Assembly (NCBI RefSeq): GCF_000784735.1
Contig: NZ_JSYG01000034.1
Coordinates: forward strand, 88,393 to 152,392
From: Dickeya undicola
GTDB lineage: Bacteria; Pseudomonadota; Gammaproteobacteria; Enterobacterales; Enterobacteriaceae
Reading direction: 5' to 3'
Length of the DNA stretch: 64,000 bases
Shown here piece by piece: positions 12,605-22,797 of this stretch. The notes beneath the pieces are model-generated. The model saw only the letters and a program-made list of their open reading frames with translations. It was not told the DNA's origin and made no database searches. Numbering within the stretch: the stretch's first letter is position 1; the number at the start of each line of letters is the position of its first letter. The position numbers and the translations under genes were made by a program.

Positions 12605-13387
12605 TTATTTCCCAAACATCAGTGCTGTCAGCACAAAATCCAATCCCAGTACCGCCAGCGACGAATGCACCACGGTGCGGGTCGTCGCGCGGCTGATGCC
12701 TTCTGACGTCGGAATCGCGTCATAACCGTTGAACAGCGCAATCCAGGTCACGGTAATGGCAAACACCAGGCTCTTGAGAACGCAGTTAAGCAAGTCTTTC
12801 TGCCACTCCACTGCGTTTTGCATCGCCGACCAGAAAAAGCCGTTGTCGATGCCTTTCCAGTCCACACCGACCAGCGCACCACCCCAGATGCCGACAGCGA
12901 CAAAAATCACCGTCAGCAGCGGCATGGTGATTACCCCGGCCCAGAATCGTGGTGCTACCACGCGACGCAACGGGTCCACCGCCATCATCTCCATACTGGA
13001 TAACTGCTCGGTGGCCTTCATCAGCCCGATTTCCGCCGTCAGTGCGGAACCGGCGCGTCCGGCGAACAACAACGCGGTCACCACCGGCCCCAGTTCGCGC
13101 AGCAACGACAGCGCCACCATCATGCCCAGACTGGCTTCGGCGCTGTAGGTAGTCAGGACCAGATACCCCTGCAACCCCAGCACCATACCGATGAATACCC
13201 CAGACACCATGATGATCAGCAGCGACTGCACGCCGACGCTATACAGCTGTTTGCGCAGCAACGGCCACTGTTTGACCGGCTCCGGCTTTCCGACCAGCGC
13301 ATTGAACAGCATCAGCCCGGCTCGCCCGAAAGCAGCGCAGACTTGAATGCCAACACGTCCCAGCGACGCTAATGCCTGTATTAGCAT
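12605..13387 (-). CDS. mlaE: Phospholipid ABC transporter permease MlaE
   Basis: 260 residues, about five to six hydrophobic helices; MlaE/permease family motif [15 protein letters not shown] and [22 protein letters not shown]. It forms the membrane channel of the MlaFEDB complex. It follows mlaF by 3 bases. Confidence 0.96.
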   Translation of the reverse strand: MLIQALASLGRVGIQVCAAFGRAGLMLFNALVGKPEPVKQWPLLRKQLYSVGVQSLLIIMVSGVFIGMVLGLQGYLVLTTYSAEASLGMMVALSLLRELGPVVTALLFAGRAGSALTAEIGLMKATEQLSSMEMMAVDPLRRVVAPRFWAGVITMPLLTVIFVAVGIWGGALVGVDWKGIDNGFFWSAMQNAVEWQKDLLNCVLKSLVFAITVTWIALFNGYDAIPTSEGISRATTRTVVHSSLAVLGLDFVLTALMFGK

Positions 13388-13390
13388 GAA

Positions 13391-14200
13391 TTACTCACTC
13401 CCCAAGCCTAACAGCCCACGCTGATAATCACCCGCCGGATAGCGGAATGGCACCGGGCCATCAGCAATGCCATCCAGAAACTGCCTCACACGAGGATCGT
13501 TATTCTGCTGCAATTCAGTCGGCGAGCCTTCCGCCACCACATGCTGGTCGGCGATGATATAGGCATAATCGGCGATACTCAGCACTTCCGGCACATCATG
13601 GGACACCACGATGCAGGTTACGCCAAGCGCATGATTCAACTCATCGATCAGCTTCACCAGCACCCCCATGGTGATCGGGTCCTGGCCGACAAACGGCTCA
13701 TCAAACATGATCAACTGCGGGTCGAGCGCAATAGCGCGCGCCAGCGCCGCACGCCGCGCCATTCCCCCGGACAGCTCCGACGGCATCAGCTCCGCCGCAC
13801 CGCGCAGCCCAACCGCTTCCAGCTTCATCATCACGGTGCTATATAGCAGCGGCTCAGGCAGTTGCGAATGCTCGCGCAGCGGCCAGGCAACATTGTCGAA
13901 CACGTTCAGATCGGTAAACAACGCACCGGACTGAAACAACATGCTCATCTTCTTACGAGTCTCATACAGGCGGGAACGGGAAAGGCTCGGAATATTTTCC
14001 CCGTCAAACCAGATGTCACCGCTGTCCGGTTGCAGTTGTCCACCAATTAGCCGTAGCAGCGTGGTCTTACCGATGCCCGACGGCCCCATGATGGCCGTGA
14101 TCTTTTGTTTTGGCACGTTCAGCGAGACATCCGAAAAAATCGGCCTGTTGCCCCGCCGGAAACTGAGCCCGCGAATTTCTACCAGATTTTCGTGGTTCAT
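13391..14200 (-). CDS. mlaF: Phospholipid ABC transporter ATP-binding protein MlaF
   Basis: 269 residues from the ATG at 14200, preceded by GAGGAAAG. Walker A GPSGIGKTT, signature LSGGMARRAALARA, Walker B LIMFDEPF. It powers lipid transport that keeps the outer membrane asymmetric. The frame remains open for 23 codons upstream, with no ribosome binding site there. First gene of mlaFEDCB, divergent from yrbG. Confidence 0.97.
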   Translation of the reverse strand: MNHENLVEIRGLSFRRGNRPIFSDVSLNVPKQKITAIMGPSGIGKTTLLRLIGGQLQPDSGDIWFDGENIPSLSRSRLYETRKKMSMLFQSGALFTDLNVFDNVAWPLREHSQLPEPLLYSTVMMKLEAVGLRGAAELMPSELSGGMARRAALARAIALDPQLIMFDEPFVGQDPITMGVLVKLIDELNHALGVTCIVVSHDVPEVLSIADYAYIIADQHVVAEGSPTELQQNNDPRVRQFLDGIADGPVPFRYPAGDYQRGLLGLGSE

Positions 14201-14478
14201 GGTTTCTTTCCTCAACGGCTGCCGATAGCAGCCGCCCGTTTTCACATTTTTGCGGCCCAACCCCGACAACCGTCTTCTGGGGTGTTACGCTGGCTCTTCA
14301 CTGTTACAGAATCAGGGCACCGGTTCGTGACCAAAATTGCCATTGGTTTTACTTTTTCGCCCTGCGCAGTCAGAATTAGCGCTAACGAGGAAAAATGGCG
14401 GTTTTGCTTATTATTCGTCCAGAAATACTGGTTTGTTCGCCAATAAACCGGTGATTATACCTGAATAAAGGACGCTGC

Positions 14479-15441
14479 ATGCTTTTTGCGACAGTACTGT
14501 TAATTGTTGGTTTAGTATTACTGGTTTATGGTGCAGACCGCCTGGTGTATGGCGCAGCCGTACTGGCCCGCACATTCGGCGTACCGCCGATGATTATCGG
14601 CATGACGATTGTCGGAATGGGCACCTCGTTGCCCGAACTGATGGTATCGGTGACCGCAGCACTCAATCATCAGACCGACATGGCGGTCGGCAATGTTCTG
14701 GGGTCGAACATCGCCAATATTCTGTTAATCCTCGGCAGCGCCGTCCTGATTCGCCCACTGACCGTTCATTCCACACTGCTGCGTCAGGAACTGCCACCCA
14801 TGCTGGTGGTGACACTCTTGTGCGGGGTCCTGCTGCACGACAGTTTCCTGAGCCGCCTGGACGGCGTGATTCTGTTACTGGCCGCCGGTGGCTGTATCGC
14901 ACTGATGCTACGTATGGCGCACGCCGCCCAGAACCGCGGCGACGACAGCCTGACCCGTGAGCAGATGGCTGAGCTACCCAGAGAGAACAACCAGACCGTG
15001 GCGCTGTTATGGCTGCTGATCGGCCTGATTATTCTGCCGATGTCGGCACGGATTGTGATCGATAACGCCACGGTCATCGCCAATTACTTTAATATCAGCG
15101 AATTGACCATCGGGCTGACGGTGCTGGCCGTCGGCACCAGTCTGCCGGAATTGGCGACCGCGATCGTTGGTACGTTGAAAAAAGAAGACGACATCGCGCT
15201 CGGCAACCTGATTGGTTCCAATATCTTTAATATCGTGATAGTGCTGGGCGTGCCCGCCCTGTTATCCCCCGGTGCGGTAAACCCGCTCGCGTTTACGCGC
15301 GATTACTGGGTGATGCTGGGGGTTAGCGCGCTCCTGACGGTTCTCTGTCTCCGCCAGAAACGGCGCATCGGTCAGGGCGCGGGCGCATTGCTGTTGTGTG
15401 CGTTCATCGCGTACCTTTCGGTGCTGTTCTTGTTCTCATAG
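14479..15441 (+). CDS. yrbG: Calcium/sodium antiporter family protein YrbG
   Basis: 320 residues, about ten transmembrane helices in two homologous halves. Each half carries the exchanger motif: GMGTSLPELMVS and GNVLGSNIANI in the first, AVGTSLPELATA and GNLIGSNIFNI in the second. Member of the CaCA superfamily; the physiological ion is not established. First plus-strand gene of the kds/lpt cluster, divergent from mlaF with a 278-base gap. Confidence 0.93.
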   Translation: MLFATVLLIVGLVLLVYGADRLVYGAAVLARTFGVPPMIIGMTIVGMGTSLPELMVSVTAALNHQTDMAVGNVLGSNIANILLILGSAVLIRPLTVHSTLLRQELPPMLVVTLLCGVLLHDSFLSRLDGVILLLAAGGCIALMLRMAHAAQNRGDDSLTREQMAELPRENNQTVALLWLLIGLIILPMSARIVIDNATVIANYFNISELTIGLTVLAVGTSLPELATAIVGTLKKEDDIALGNLIGSNIFNIVIVLGVPALLSPGAVNPLAFTRDYWVMLGVSALLTVLCLRQKRRIGQGAGALLLCAFIAYLSVLFLFS

Positions 15442-15471
15442 CCAGCGTATTGGCAACGCAGGATGTTTTAC

Positions 15472-16458
15472 ATGTCACATTTCGAGCTACAACCTGGTTT
15501 CGATTTCCAAACCGCCGGTCGGCAGGTCCTGACCATCGAACGCGACAGCCTCGCGCAGTTGGATCAATACATTGACGACAATTTTTCGCGCGCCTGCGAG
15601 AAAATGTTTTACTGCCACGGCAAGGTAGTGGTGATGGGCATGGGTAAGTCGGGGCATATCGGCTGCAAGATGGCTGCCACCTTCGCCAGCACCGGTACAC
15701 CGGCTTTTTTCGTCCACCCCGGCGAAGCCAGTCACGGCGATTTAGGGATGATTACCGCGCAAGATATCGTGATCGCCATTTCCAACTCCGGCGAGTCCCA
15801 TGAAATCCTGGCGCTCATCCCGGTGTTGAAGCGCCTGCAGGTGTGCCTGATCTGCATGACCGGCAATCCGGAAAGCACTATGGCTAAAGCGGCGGACATC
15901 CATCTTTGTGTCCACGTATCGCAGGAAGCCTGCCCGCTGGGTCTGGCACCGACCTCCAGCACCACCGCCACGCTGGTGATGGGCGATGCGCTGGCCGTCG
16001 CGCTGTTGCAGGCGCGTGGCTTTACCGCTGAAGATTTCGCGTTGTCGCACCCCGGCGGCGCACTTGGCCGCAAACTGCTGTTGCGGATCAACGATATCAT
16101 GCACACCGGTGACGAGATCCCCCGCGTCAGCCGCGACGCGTCGTTGCGTGATGCACTGCTGGAGATTACCCGCAAGAATCTGGGGATGACGGTGATTTGC
16201 GGCCCTGATGATCGCATCGAAGGCATCTTTACCGACGGTGACCTGCGCCGAGTATTCGACATGAATATCAACCTGAACAGTGCTGGCATCGCCGATGTGA
16301 TGACCCGAGGTGGTATCAGGGTTGCGCCGCAAACGCTGGCAGTGGATGCACTGAACCTGATGCAGTCCCGCCATATCACGTCGCTGCTGGTGGCGGAAGA
16401 TGACCGCCTGTTGGGAATCGTCCACATGCACGATATGCTGCGCGCCGGCGTGGTATAA
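15472..16458 (+). CDS. kdsD: D-arabinose 5-phosphate isomerase
   Basis: 328 residues from the ATG at 15472 (MSHFELQPGFDFQ), matching E. coli KdsD; another ATG nine bases upstream is less well spaced from AGGA. An N-terminal SIS sugar-isomerase domain (MGMGKSGHIGCKMAATFAST) is followed by two CBS domains from about residue 205. It converts ribulose 5-phosphate to arabinose 5-phosphate, the first step to Kdo for LPS. Confidence 0.97.
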   Translation: MSHFELQPGFDFQTAGRQVLTIERDSLAQLDQYIDDNFSRACEKMFYCHGKVVVMGMGKSGHIGCKMAATFASTGTPAFFVHPGEASHGDLGMITAQDIVIAISNSGESHEILALIPVLKRLQVCLICMTGNPESTMAKAADIHLCVHVSQEACPLGLAPTSSTTATLVMGDALAVALLQARGFTAEDFALSHPGGALGRKLLLRINDIMHTGDEIPRVSRDASLRDALLEITRKNLGMTVICGPDDRIEGIFTDGDLRRVFDMNINLNSAGIADVMTRGGIRVAPQTLAVDALNLMQSRHITSLLVAEDDRLLGIVHMHDMLRAGVV

Positions 16459-16506
16459 ACCGGCACAGGCGTACAACGCAGAATGAAAAATCAAGGATAT
16501 GTGTGA

Positions 16507-17073
16507 ATGAGTGAAACCCGGCCGCAAACCGATACCTGCTACGGGCCTGTCGATACCCAGGTCATGCAACGTGCTCGCGATATACGTCTGTTAATCTGCG
16601 ATGTCGACGGCGTACTTTCCGACGGCCTGATCTACATGGGAAATCAAGGAGAAGAACTCAAAGCCTTCAACGTACGCGACGGCTATGGTATTCGCTGCCT
16701 GCTGACGTCCGACATTGATGTAGCGATTATCACCGGCCGTTCATCTCAGTTGCTGGTTGACCGCTGCCAAACGTTGGGAATACGCCATCTTTATCAGGGG
16801 CAATCAGATAAGCTTTTGGCCTTCCGTGAGCTGTTAGATACACTGTCGCTCACCGCCAGCCAGGTTGCCTACATCGGTGATGATCTGATCGACTGGCCGG
16901 TGATGGCCGAAGTCGGGCTGAGCGTTGCCGTAGCAGACGCCCATCCGCTGCTGCTGCCCAACGCGCACTATGTGACGCGCATTGCTGGTGGCCGTGGTGC
17001 GGTCAGAGAGATTTGCGATCTTATTCTGCTGGCTCAGGGTAAACTGGACTTCGCCAAAGGGCTGTCGATATGA
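16507..17073 (+). CDS. kdsC: 3-deoxy-D-manno-octulosonate 8-phosphate phosphatase
   Basis: 188 residues, HAD superfamily C0 type, with nucleophile Asp32 and Asp34 in CDVDGVLSD and the distal motif YIGDDLIDWPVM. It releases phosphate from Kdo 8-phosphate to give Kdo. Its stop overlaps the lptC start by 4 bases (ATGA). Confidence 0.97.
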   Translation: MSETRPQTDTCYGPVDTQVMQRARDIRLLICDVDGVLSDGLIYMGNQGEELKAFNVRDGYGIRCLLTSDIDVAIITGRSSQLLVDRCQTLGIRHLYQGQSDKLLAFRELLDTLSLTASQVAYIGDDLIDWPVMAEVGLSVAVADAHPLLLPNAHYVTRIAGGRGAVREICDLILLAQGKLDFAKGLSI

Positions 17074-17639
17074 GTAAAACAAAACGCTGGCTAACGCTGT
17101 TGCTGGCATTGATTGCGTTGGTGCTGATCGGGTTAAATCTGACAAACCAGCGTACAGGAAACGGGCCAACGGAAGTGCAGAATAACGATCCGGCCTATAC
17201 CATGCAGCAAAACATTACTGTGGTGTATGACCCAACCGGAAAGCTGAGTTACAAGCTGGTGGCTGAAAAAGCAGAGCACTACAACGCCGACCAGGTAAGC
17301 TGGTTCACCCAGCCGGTGGCGACCATGTTCGATGAGAAAGCCGTCGCCACCTGGTCGGTACGGGCTGATCGCGCCAAACTGACAAAAGACCGTATGTTGT
17401 ATCTGTACGGCCATGTCGAGGTCAACAGCCTGACCAACGACTCACAGCTGGAGCGGATTAAAACGGATAATGCGCAGATAAATCTGGTTACGCAGGATGT
17501 GACGTCAGATGACGAAGTCACCCTGTACGGTGTCAACTTTACCTCTAACGGACTGAAAATGCGTGGAAATCTGCGCAGCAAAACCGCTGAGTTGATCGAT
17601 AAGGTAAAATCCTATTATGAAATCCAACCAAAAAATTAA
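17070..17639 (+). CDS. lptC: LPS export protein LptC
   Basis: 189 residues. An N-terminal transmembrane anchor (about 8-25) precedes a periplasmic beta-jellyroll. It receives LPS from LptBFG and passes it to LptA. It overlaps kdsC by 4 bases and lptA by 23 bases, so the three are tightly coupled. Confidence 0.96.
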   Translation: MSKTKRWLTLLLALIALVLIGLNLTNQRTGNGPTEVQNNDPAYTMQQNITVVYDPTGKLSYKLVAEKAEHYNADQVSWFTQPVATMFDEKAVATWSVRADRAKLTKDRMLYLYGHVEVNSLTNDSQLERIKTDNAQINLVTQDVTSDDEVTLYGVNFTSNGLKMRGNLRSKTAELIDKVKSYYEIQPKN

Positions 17640-18195
17640 TGTATTACACAGCATCCTGATCGCCAGCTCGCTTTTTGCCGTCAGTATTCCGGCACTGGCG
17701 CTGACCGGAGACACCGAGCAACCCATCCACATCACCTCCGATCAGCAGGCGTTGGATATGCAGGGCAATGTGGTGACGTTCACCGGCAACGTTATTGTCA
17801 CGCAGGGGTCAATAAAAGCGCAGGCCGACAAGGTGGTGGTCACTCGCCCTAACGGCCAGCAAGGTCATGAAGTCATTGAAGGTTACGGTAAACCGGCCAC
17901 CTTCTATCAAATGCAGGACAACGGCAAGCCGGTCAAAGGCCATTCGCAGAAGATTCGCTACGAGATGGACAAACAGCTGGTCATTCTGACCGGCGACGCT
18001 TACCTGGAGCAGTTGGACAGCAACGTTAAAGGCGACCGCATCACCTATCTGGTGCAACAGCAGCAAATGGAAGCGTTCAGCGACAAAGGCAAACGCGTCA
18101 CCACCGTGCTGGTCCCGACGCAGTTGCAGGACAAAGGCACCCAGAACGGTGCCAAGCCCAGTGGCAACACCAGCAAGCCCACCAAACAACAGTGA
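17617..18195 (+). CDS. lptA: LPS transport periplasmic protein LptA
   Basis: 192 residues. A signal peptide ends about residue 29 (SIPALALTGD), followed by the OstA-like beta-jellyroll (VVTFTGNVIVTQGSIKAQADKV) that polymerises into the LPS bridge across the periplasm. The C-terminal tail is rich in Lys, Thr, Gly and Asn. It starts inside the end of lptC and is followed 15 bases later by lptB. Confidence 0.97.
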   Translation: MKSNQKINVLHSILIASSLFAVSIPALALTGDTEQPIHITSDQQALDMQGNVVTFTGNVIVTQGSIKAQADKVVVTRPNGQQGHEVIEGYGKPATFYQMQDNGKPVKGHSQKIRYEMDKQLVILTGDAYLEQLDSNVKGDRITYLVQQQQMEAFSDKGKRVTTVLVPTQLQDKGTQNGAKPSGNTSKPTKQQ

Positions 18196-18210
18196 GTAAC
18201 GCGCTAACCC

Positions 18211-18936
18211 ATGGCAACACTAATCGCCGAAAATCTGGCCAAGGCGTATAAAGGCCGCAAAGTGGTGGAAAACGTCAGCCTGACTGTGAATTCGGGTGAA
18301 ATCGTCGGGCTGCTTGGGCCTAACGGGGCTGGTAAAACCACCACCTTTTATATGGTTGTGGGTATCGTCCCCCGCGACGAAGGCCGCATCGTGATCGACG
18401 ATGAGGACATCAGCCTGCTGCCGCTGCATGATCGCGCCCGCCGTGGTATCGGTTATCTGCCGCAGGAAGCCTCGATTTTTCGGCGTCTGAGTGTCTACGA
18501 CAACCTGATGGCGGTGCTGGAAATCAGAAAAGATCTGACCCGCGAGCAGCAGCAGGATCGCGCCAACCAACTGATGGAAGAGTTTCATATTGTTCATCTG
18601 CGCGATAGTTTGGGACAATCACTGTCCGGTGGTGAACGCCGCCGGGTGGAAATCGCCCGGGCGCTGGCCGCCAACCCCAAATTTATCCTGCTCGACGAGC
18701 CCTTTGCAGGGGTAGACCCGATTTCAGTTATCGACATCAAGAAAATCATTGAGCATCTGCGCGATAGTGGGTTGGGTGTGTTGATTACCGACCATAACGT
18801 TCGCGAAACGCTCGACGTTTGTGAACGCGCTTATATCGTTAGTCAGGGCCAGCTTATTGCCCACGGCTCCCCGATGGATATACTGGCGAATGAGCAGGTA
18901 AAACGAGTCTATCTGGGCGAAGGCTTCCGACTCTGA
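18211..18936 (+). CDS. lptB: LPS export ABC transporter ATP-binding protein LptB
   Basis: 241 residues. Walker [10 protein letters not shown], signature [15 protein letters not shown], Walker [14 protein letters not shown]. It is the ATPase of LptB2FG, which extracts LPS from the inner membrane; lptF and lptG are elsewhere in enterobacteria. rpoN follows 49 bases later. Confidence 0.98.
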   Translation: MATLIAENLAKAYKGRKVVENVSLTVNSGEIVGLLGPNGAGKTTTFYMVVGIVPRDEGRIVIDDEDISLLPLHDRARRGIGYLPQEASIFRRLSVYDNLMAVLEIRKDLTREQQQDRANQLMEEFHIVHLRDSLGQSLSGGERRRVEIARALAANPKFILLDEPFAGVDPISVIDIKKIIEHLRDSGLGVLITDHNVRETLDVCERAYIVSQGQLIAHGSPMDILANEQVKRVYLGEGFRL

Positions 18937-18985
18937 TAACGTCATGTTTTAAGTTGATCATTCAAAAAGGAAGTTAGCGCGCGTT

Positions 18986-20419
18986 ATGAAGCAAGGTTTG
19001 CAACTCAGGCTCAGCCAGCAACTGGCTATGACACCGCAGTTACAGCAGGCCATCCGCCTGCTGCAGTTGTCCACGCTTGAACTCCAGCAGGAAATCCAAC
19101 AGGCGCTGGAAAGCAACCCGTTGCTGGAGCAAGCCGATATTCATGACGAAGTGGAAACCCAGGAAAGCAGTGACAGCGAAACGCTGGATACCCGCGAAGC
19201 GTTGGAGCAGAAAGATATGCCCGACGAGCTGCCGCTCGACGCCGCCTGGGATGAAATCTACACCGCGGGTACGCCATCCGGCACCAGCACTGACTACCGC
19301 GACGAAGAGCTGCCTGTCTATCAGGGCGAAACCACCCAGACGCTACAGGATTACCTGATGTGGCAGGTGGAGCTGACGCCGTTTTCCGACACCGATTCCG
19401 CCATCGCTACGTCTATCGTGGACGCAGTGGACAACACCGGCTACCTGACCGTGTCGCTGGACGATATCCGCGATAGCATCGGTAATGACGAGGTGACGCT
19501 GGAAGAAGTGGAAGCGGTACTCAAGCGCGTGCAGCGCTTTGACCCTGTCGGCGTAGCCGCCCGCGATTTACGCGAATGCCTGTTGGTGCAGCTATCGCAG
19601 TTCGACAATGGCATTCCCCGTCTGGCTGAGGCCAGGCTCATCGTCAGTGAATACCTTGACTTGCTCGCCAACCATGACTTCCGCACGTTGATCCGCAACA
19701 GCCGTCTCAAGGAAGAGGTGCTGAAAGAAGCGCTGGCGCTGATCCAGTCACTGGATCCGCGTCCGGGGCAGTCGATCAACACCGGCGAATCCGAGTATGT
19801 CATTCCGGATGTGTTGGTGCGCAAGATGCAAGGCCACTGGACGGTGGAACTCAACACCGACAGCGTGCCGCGGTTGCAGATCAATCAGCAGTACGCCGCG
19901 CTTGGCAGCAGCGCGCGCAACGACAGCGACGGCCAGTTCATCCGCAGTCATTTGCAGGAAGCCCGCTGGCTCATCAAGAGTCTGGAAAGCCGTAACGATA
20001 CCCTGTTGAAGGTTACCCGCTGTATCGTGGAACAGCAGCAGGCGTTCTTCGAACACGGCGAAGAATTCATGAAACCCATGGTGCTGGCGGATATCGCCCA
20101 GGCCGTGGACATGCACGAGTCCACCATTTCCCGCGTAACGACCCAGAAATTTCTGCACAGTCCGCGCGGTATTTTTGAGCTGAAGTATTTCTTTTCCAGC
20201 CACGTCAACACCGACAACGGAGGTGAGGCGTCATCCACCGCTATCCGTGCGCTGGTCAGGAAACTCATTGCTGCGGAAAACCCCGCTAAACCGCTGAGCG
20301 ACAGCAAGTTGACCTCACTGCTTTCCGAACAGGGAATCATTGTGGCCCGCCGTACTGTCGCCAAGTATCGAGAGTCTTTATCTATCCCGCCGTCAAACCA
20401 GCGCAAACAGCTGGTTTGA
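18986..20419 (+). CDS. rpoN: RNA polymerase sigma-54 factor
   Basis: 477 residues. Region I is Gln/Leu-rich ([20 protein letters not shown]), region II is acidic, and the core-binding and DNA-binding domains follow. The RpoN box [10 protein letters not shown] that reads the -24 element is intact near the C-terminus. It directs nitrogen and other activator-dependent promoters. A likely target promoter with NtrC-like sites lies before aapJ at 59162 in this window. GGAAGTTAG precedes the ATG. Confidence 0.98.
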   Translation: MKQGLQLRLSQQLAMTPQLQQAIRLLQLSTLELQQEIQQALESNPLLEQADIHDEVETQESSDSETLDTREALEQKDMPDELPLDAAWDEIYTAGTPSGTSTDYRDEELPVYQGETTQTLQDYLMWQVELTPFSDTDSAIATSIVDAVDNTGYLTVSLDDIRDSIGNDEVTLEEVEAVLKRVQRFDPVGVAARDLRECLLVQLSQFDNGIPRLAEARLIVSEYLDLLANHDFRTLIRNSRLKEEVLKEALALIQSLDPRPGQSINTGESEYVIPDVLVRKMQGHWTVELNTDSVPRLQINQQYAALGSSARNDSDGQFIRSHLQEARWLIKSLESRNDTLLKVTRCIVEQQQAFFEHGEEFMKPMVLADIAQAVDMHESTISRVTTQKFLHSPRGIFELKYFFSSHVNTDNGGEASSTAIRALVRKLIAAENPAKPLSDSKLTSLLSEQGIIVARRTVAKYRESLSIPPSNQRKQLV

Positions 20420-20443
20420 CCCCTACATGAGAAGGAAGACGAT

Positions 20444-20731
20444 ATGCAGCTTAACATTACCGGACACCACGTCGAAATTACGGATGCTATGCACGAATTC
20501 GTAACCTTAAAATTCGCCAAACTTGAGCAATACTTTGATCGTATCAATCAGGTGTACGTGGTATTGAAAGTGGAAAAGATCCAGCACATTGCTGATGCCA
20601 CCATCCACGTCAACGGAGGTGAGCTGCACGCCACATCGGAAGCGGGTGATATGTATGCCGCCATTGATCTGTTGATCGACAAGCTGGCAAGGCAGTTAAA
20701 CAAACATAAGGATAAACTGAAACAGCACTGA
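20444..20731 (+). CDS. hpf: Ribosome hibernation promoting factor, short form
   Basis: 95 residues, a single S30AE/HPF domain (MQLNITGHHVEITDAMHEFV). The short form acts with RMF to make 100S dimers in stationary phase. Sits between rpoN and ptsN as in E. coli. GAAGGAAGA precedes the ATG. Confidence 0.97.
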   Translation: MQLNITGHHVEITDAMHEFVTLKFAKLEQYFDRINQVYVVLKVEKIQHIADATIHVNGGELHATSEAGDMYAAIDLLIDKLARQLNKHKDKLKQH

Positions 20732-20759
20732 TCTTGCCGTTTCAGGTGCAGGGACAGCA

Positions 20760-20787
20760 ACCGGCCTGTCATAGGTGGCGGGCCGGT
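20760..20787 (+). other. Hairpin between hpf and ptsN
   Basis: Perfect 7-bp GC-rich arms ACCGGCC / GGCCGGT (20760-20766, 20781-20787) with a 14-base loop and no T tract. Could be a processing or attenuation hairpin. Confidence 0.4.
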
Positions 20788-20822
20788 AACCGAAGGCAAC
20801 AGTGTCGTTAAGTGAACGTATC

Positions 20823-21311
20823 ATGAACAACGAGCCCGTTATGCAACTTAGCGCCGTCCTCCGTAAGGAGTGCACGCGCAGCGCCGTCCACTGCCAGAGC
20901 AAAAAGCGCGCCCTGGAAATCATCAGCGAACTGGCCGCCAGGCAGCTCAACCTGCCGCCGCAAATGGTGTTTGAAGCGATCCTGACGCGGGAGCGCATGG
21001 GCAGTACCGGTATAGGTAATGGCATTGCCATTCCGCACGGCAAGCTGGAAGATGAGAATACGCTGGGCGCGGTTGGTGTCTTTATCCAGCTGGAGCAGCC
21101 GATCGCCTTTGACGCTATCGACAACCAACCGGTCGACCTGCTTTTTGCCTTGCTGGTTCCCGCTGAACAATGTAAAACCCATTTACATACTTTGTCGCTC
21201 GTCGCCAAACGGCTGGCGGATAAAACCGTATGCAAGCGGCTGCGCGCCGCACAAAGCGACGAAGAACTGTATCAGATCATGACGGAAGCGGACCTGCCCG
21301 ACCAGCCTTGA
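20823..21311 (+). CDS. ptsN: Nitrogen PTS enzyme IIA (EIIA-Ntr)
   Basis: 162 residues from the ATG at 20823, aligning with the E. coli N-terminus. A GTG 21 bases upstream also keeps the frame. PTS EIIA type-2 domain; the phosphorylated His is in GNGIAIPHGKLED. Phosphorylated through PtsP and PtsO, it regulates potassium transport and stress responses. Confidence 0.97.
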   Translation: MNNEPVMQLSAVLRKECTRSAVHCQSKKRALEIISELAARQLNLPPQMVFEAILTRERMGSTGIGNGIAIPHGKLEDENTLGAVGVFIQLEQPIAFDAIDNQPVDLLFALLVPAEQCKTHLHTLSLVAKRLADKTVCKRLRAAQSDEELYQIMTEADLPDQP

Positions 21312-21459
21312 CGGCTGGCAGCACCGGTTTCGATTGCTATCCACAACACGCGTAACAGCAGGCACGAGCCTGACAGGATGCCGGCCCGGCCGGGAAAACA
21401 AAGTTAGCTAACTGTGGCGGTGGACATTCACCATCCCGCTGCCAGGGGGGAGTCGTCAG

Positions 21460-22314
21460 ATGGTGCTGATGATTGTCAGTGGTCGTTCAGGTTCGGGGAA
21501 ATCCGTAGCCCTACGCGCGCTGGAAGACATGGGTTTCTATTGTGTGGATAACCTGCCGGTGGTGCTGTTGCCCGAGTTGGCGCACACACTGGCGGAACGG
21601 AATATCTCCGCGGCGGTCAGCATTGACGTGCGTAACCTGCCGGAAACGCCGGAAGTGCTGGAACATGCCTTGACCCGCCTGCCACAGAGTTTCTCTCCCC
21701 AACTGCTGTTTTTGGACACCGATCGCAATACGCTGATTCGGCGTTACAGCGACACCCGTCGTCTGCACCCACTCTCCAGCAAAAACCTGTCGCTGGAAAG
21801 TGCTATCGATGAAGAAAACGATCTGCTGGAGCCGTTGCGCTCGCGTGCCGATCTGATCATCGATACCTCGGAGATGTCGGTGCACGAACTGGCAGAAATG
21901 CTGCGTACCCGTTTACTGGGTAAACGCGAGCGCGAACTAACGATGGTATTCGAGTCATTCGGCTACAAGCACGGTATCCCGATAGATGCGGACTACGTGT
22001 TTGACGTGCGTTTCCTGCCTAACCCGCACTGGGACCCGAAACTGCGCCCGATGACAGGCCTGGATAAACCGGTGGCTGCGTTTCTAGACAGGCACACCGA
22101 AGTCCACAACTTCATTTACCAGACCCGTAGCTACCTGGAACTGTGGCTGCCGATGTTGGAAACCAACAACCGCAGTTACCTGACCGTCGCTATCGGTTGT
22201 ACCGGTGGGAAGCACCGTTCTGTTTACATCGCCGAGCAACTGGCGGATTACTTTCGCTCCCGTGGCAAGAACGTGCAATCTCGCCACCGTACGCTGGAAA
22301 AACGTAAATCATGA
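21460..22314 (+). CDS. rapZ: RNase adapter protein RapZ
   Basis: 284 residues. Walker A GRSGSGKS at 8-15; the C-terminal RNA-binding domain ends in a basic tail ([11 protein letters not shown]). RapZ delivers sRNA GlmZ to RNase E and so controls glucosamine-6-phosphate synthase. Overlaps ptsO by 4 bases (ATGA). GGGGGGAG precedes the ATG. Confidence 0.98.
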   Translation: MVLMIVSGRSGSGKSVALRALEDMGFYCVDNLPVVLLPELAHTLAERNISAAVSIDVRNLPETPEVLEHALTRLPQSFSPQLLFLDTDRNTLIRRYSDTRRLHPLSSKNLSLESAIDEENDLLEPLRSRADLIIDTSEMSVHELAEMLRTRLLGKRERELTMVFESFGYKHGIPIDADYVFDVRFLPNPHWDPKLRPMTGLDKPVAAFLDRHTEVHNFIYQTRSYLELWLPMLETNNRSYLTVAIGCTGGKHRSVYIAEQLADYFRSRGKNVQSRHRTLEKRKS

Positions 22315-22583
22315 CCGTCAGGCAAACCGTTGAAGTAAAAAACCGTCTGGGGATGCACGCCCGCCCAGCCATGAAATTGTTCGAGCTGGTGCAAAGTTTT
22401 GACGCAGAGGTGTTGCTACGCAATGAAAGTGGCACCGAAGCCGACGCCAGCAGCGTTATCGCCATGTTGATGTTGGATTCGGCCAAAGGGCGTCATATCG
22501 AGGTGGAAGCTACCGGCCCGGATGAAGAACAGGCGCTGGCGGCGGTCATTCAGCTGTTTGAAGCCGGGTTTGACGAGGATTAA
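22311..22583 (+). CDS. ptsO: Nitrogen PTS phosphocarrier protein NPr
   Basis: 90 residues, HPr fold. Phosphorylation site His16 in GMHARPAM; the regulatory Ser region is also present. Passes phosphate from PtsP to PtsN. Last gene of the rpoN cluster. Confidence 0.97.
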   Translation: MTVRQTVEVKNRLGMHARPAMKLFELVQSFDAEVLLRNESGTEADASSVIAMLMLDSAKGRHIEVEATGPDEEQALAAVIQLFEAGFDED

Positions 22584-22653
22584 TCTGCCAGACATTCTCC
22601 TGCCGGAGTGAGTTCCTATGCTTGCTCCCAATCGCTTTCTTTTTCTCTGGTAA

Positions 22654-22695
22654 GTTTTTATCTGTGCCGCGTTTTTATCTGTGGTGAGTTTTTAT
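22654..22695 (+). repeat. Short 17-bp-period tandem repeat before rnk
   Basis: GTTTTTATCTGTG occurs at 22654-22666 and again at 22671-22683, and a shortened GTTTTTAT follows at 22688-22695. All are spaced 17 bases apart. Role unknown. Confidence 0.7.
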
Positions 22696-22797
22696 GCGGT
22701 AAGTTCCCTGCATCCCTGCTACCATCAGATTAACTTATGACCCTGCCCTTCGTGGCGGGGGCGTTGTTGTCTGCTATTGCAAAAACTGGAGAGACAT

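Noticed and set aside
15742..16569. 275-residue frame opposite kdsD
   Set aside because: Antisense shadow of a conserved gene, with low-complexity His/Gln-rich content.
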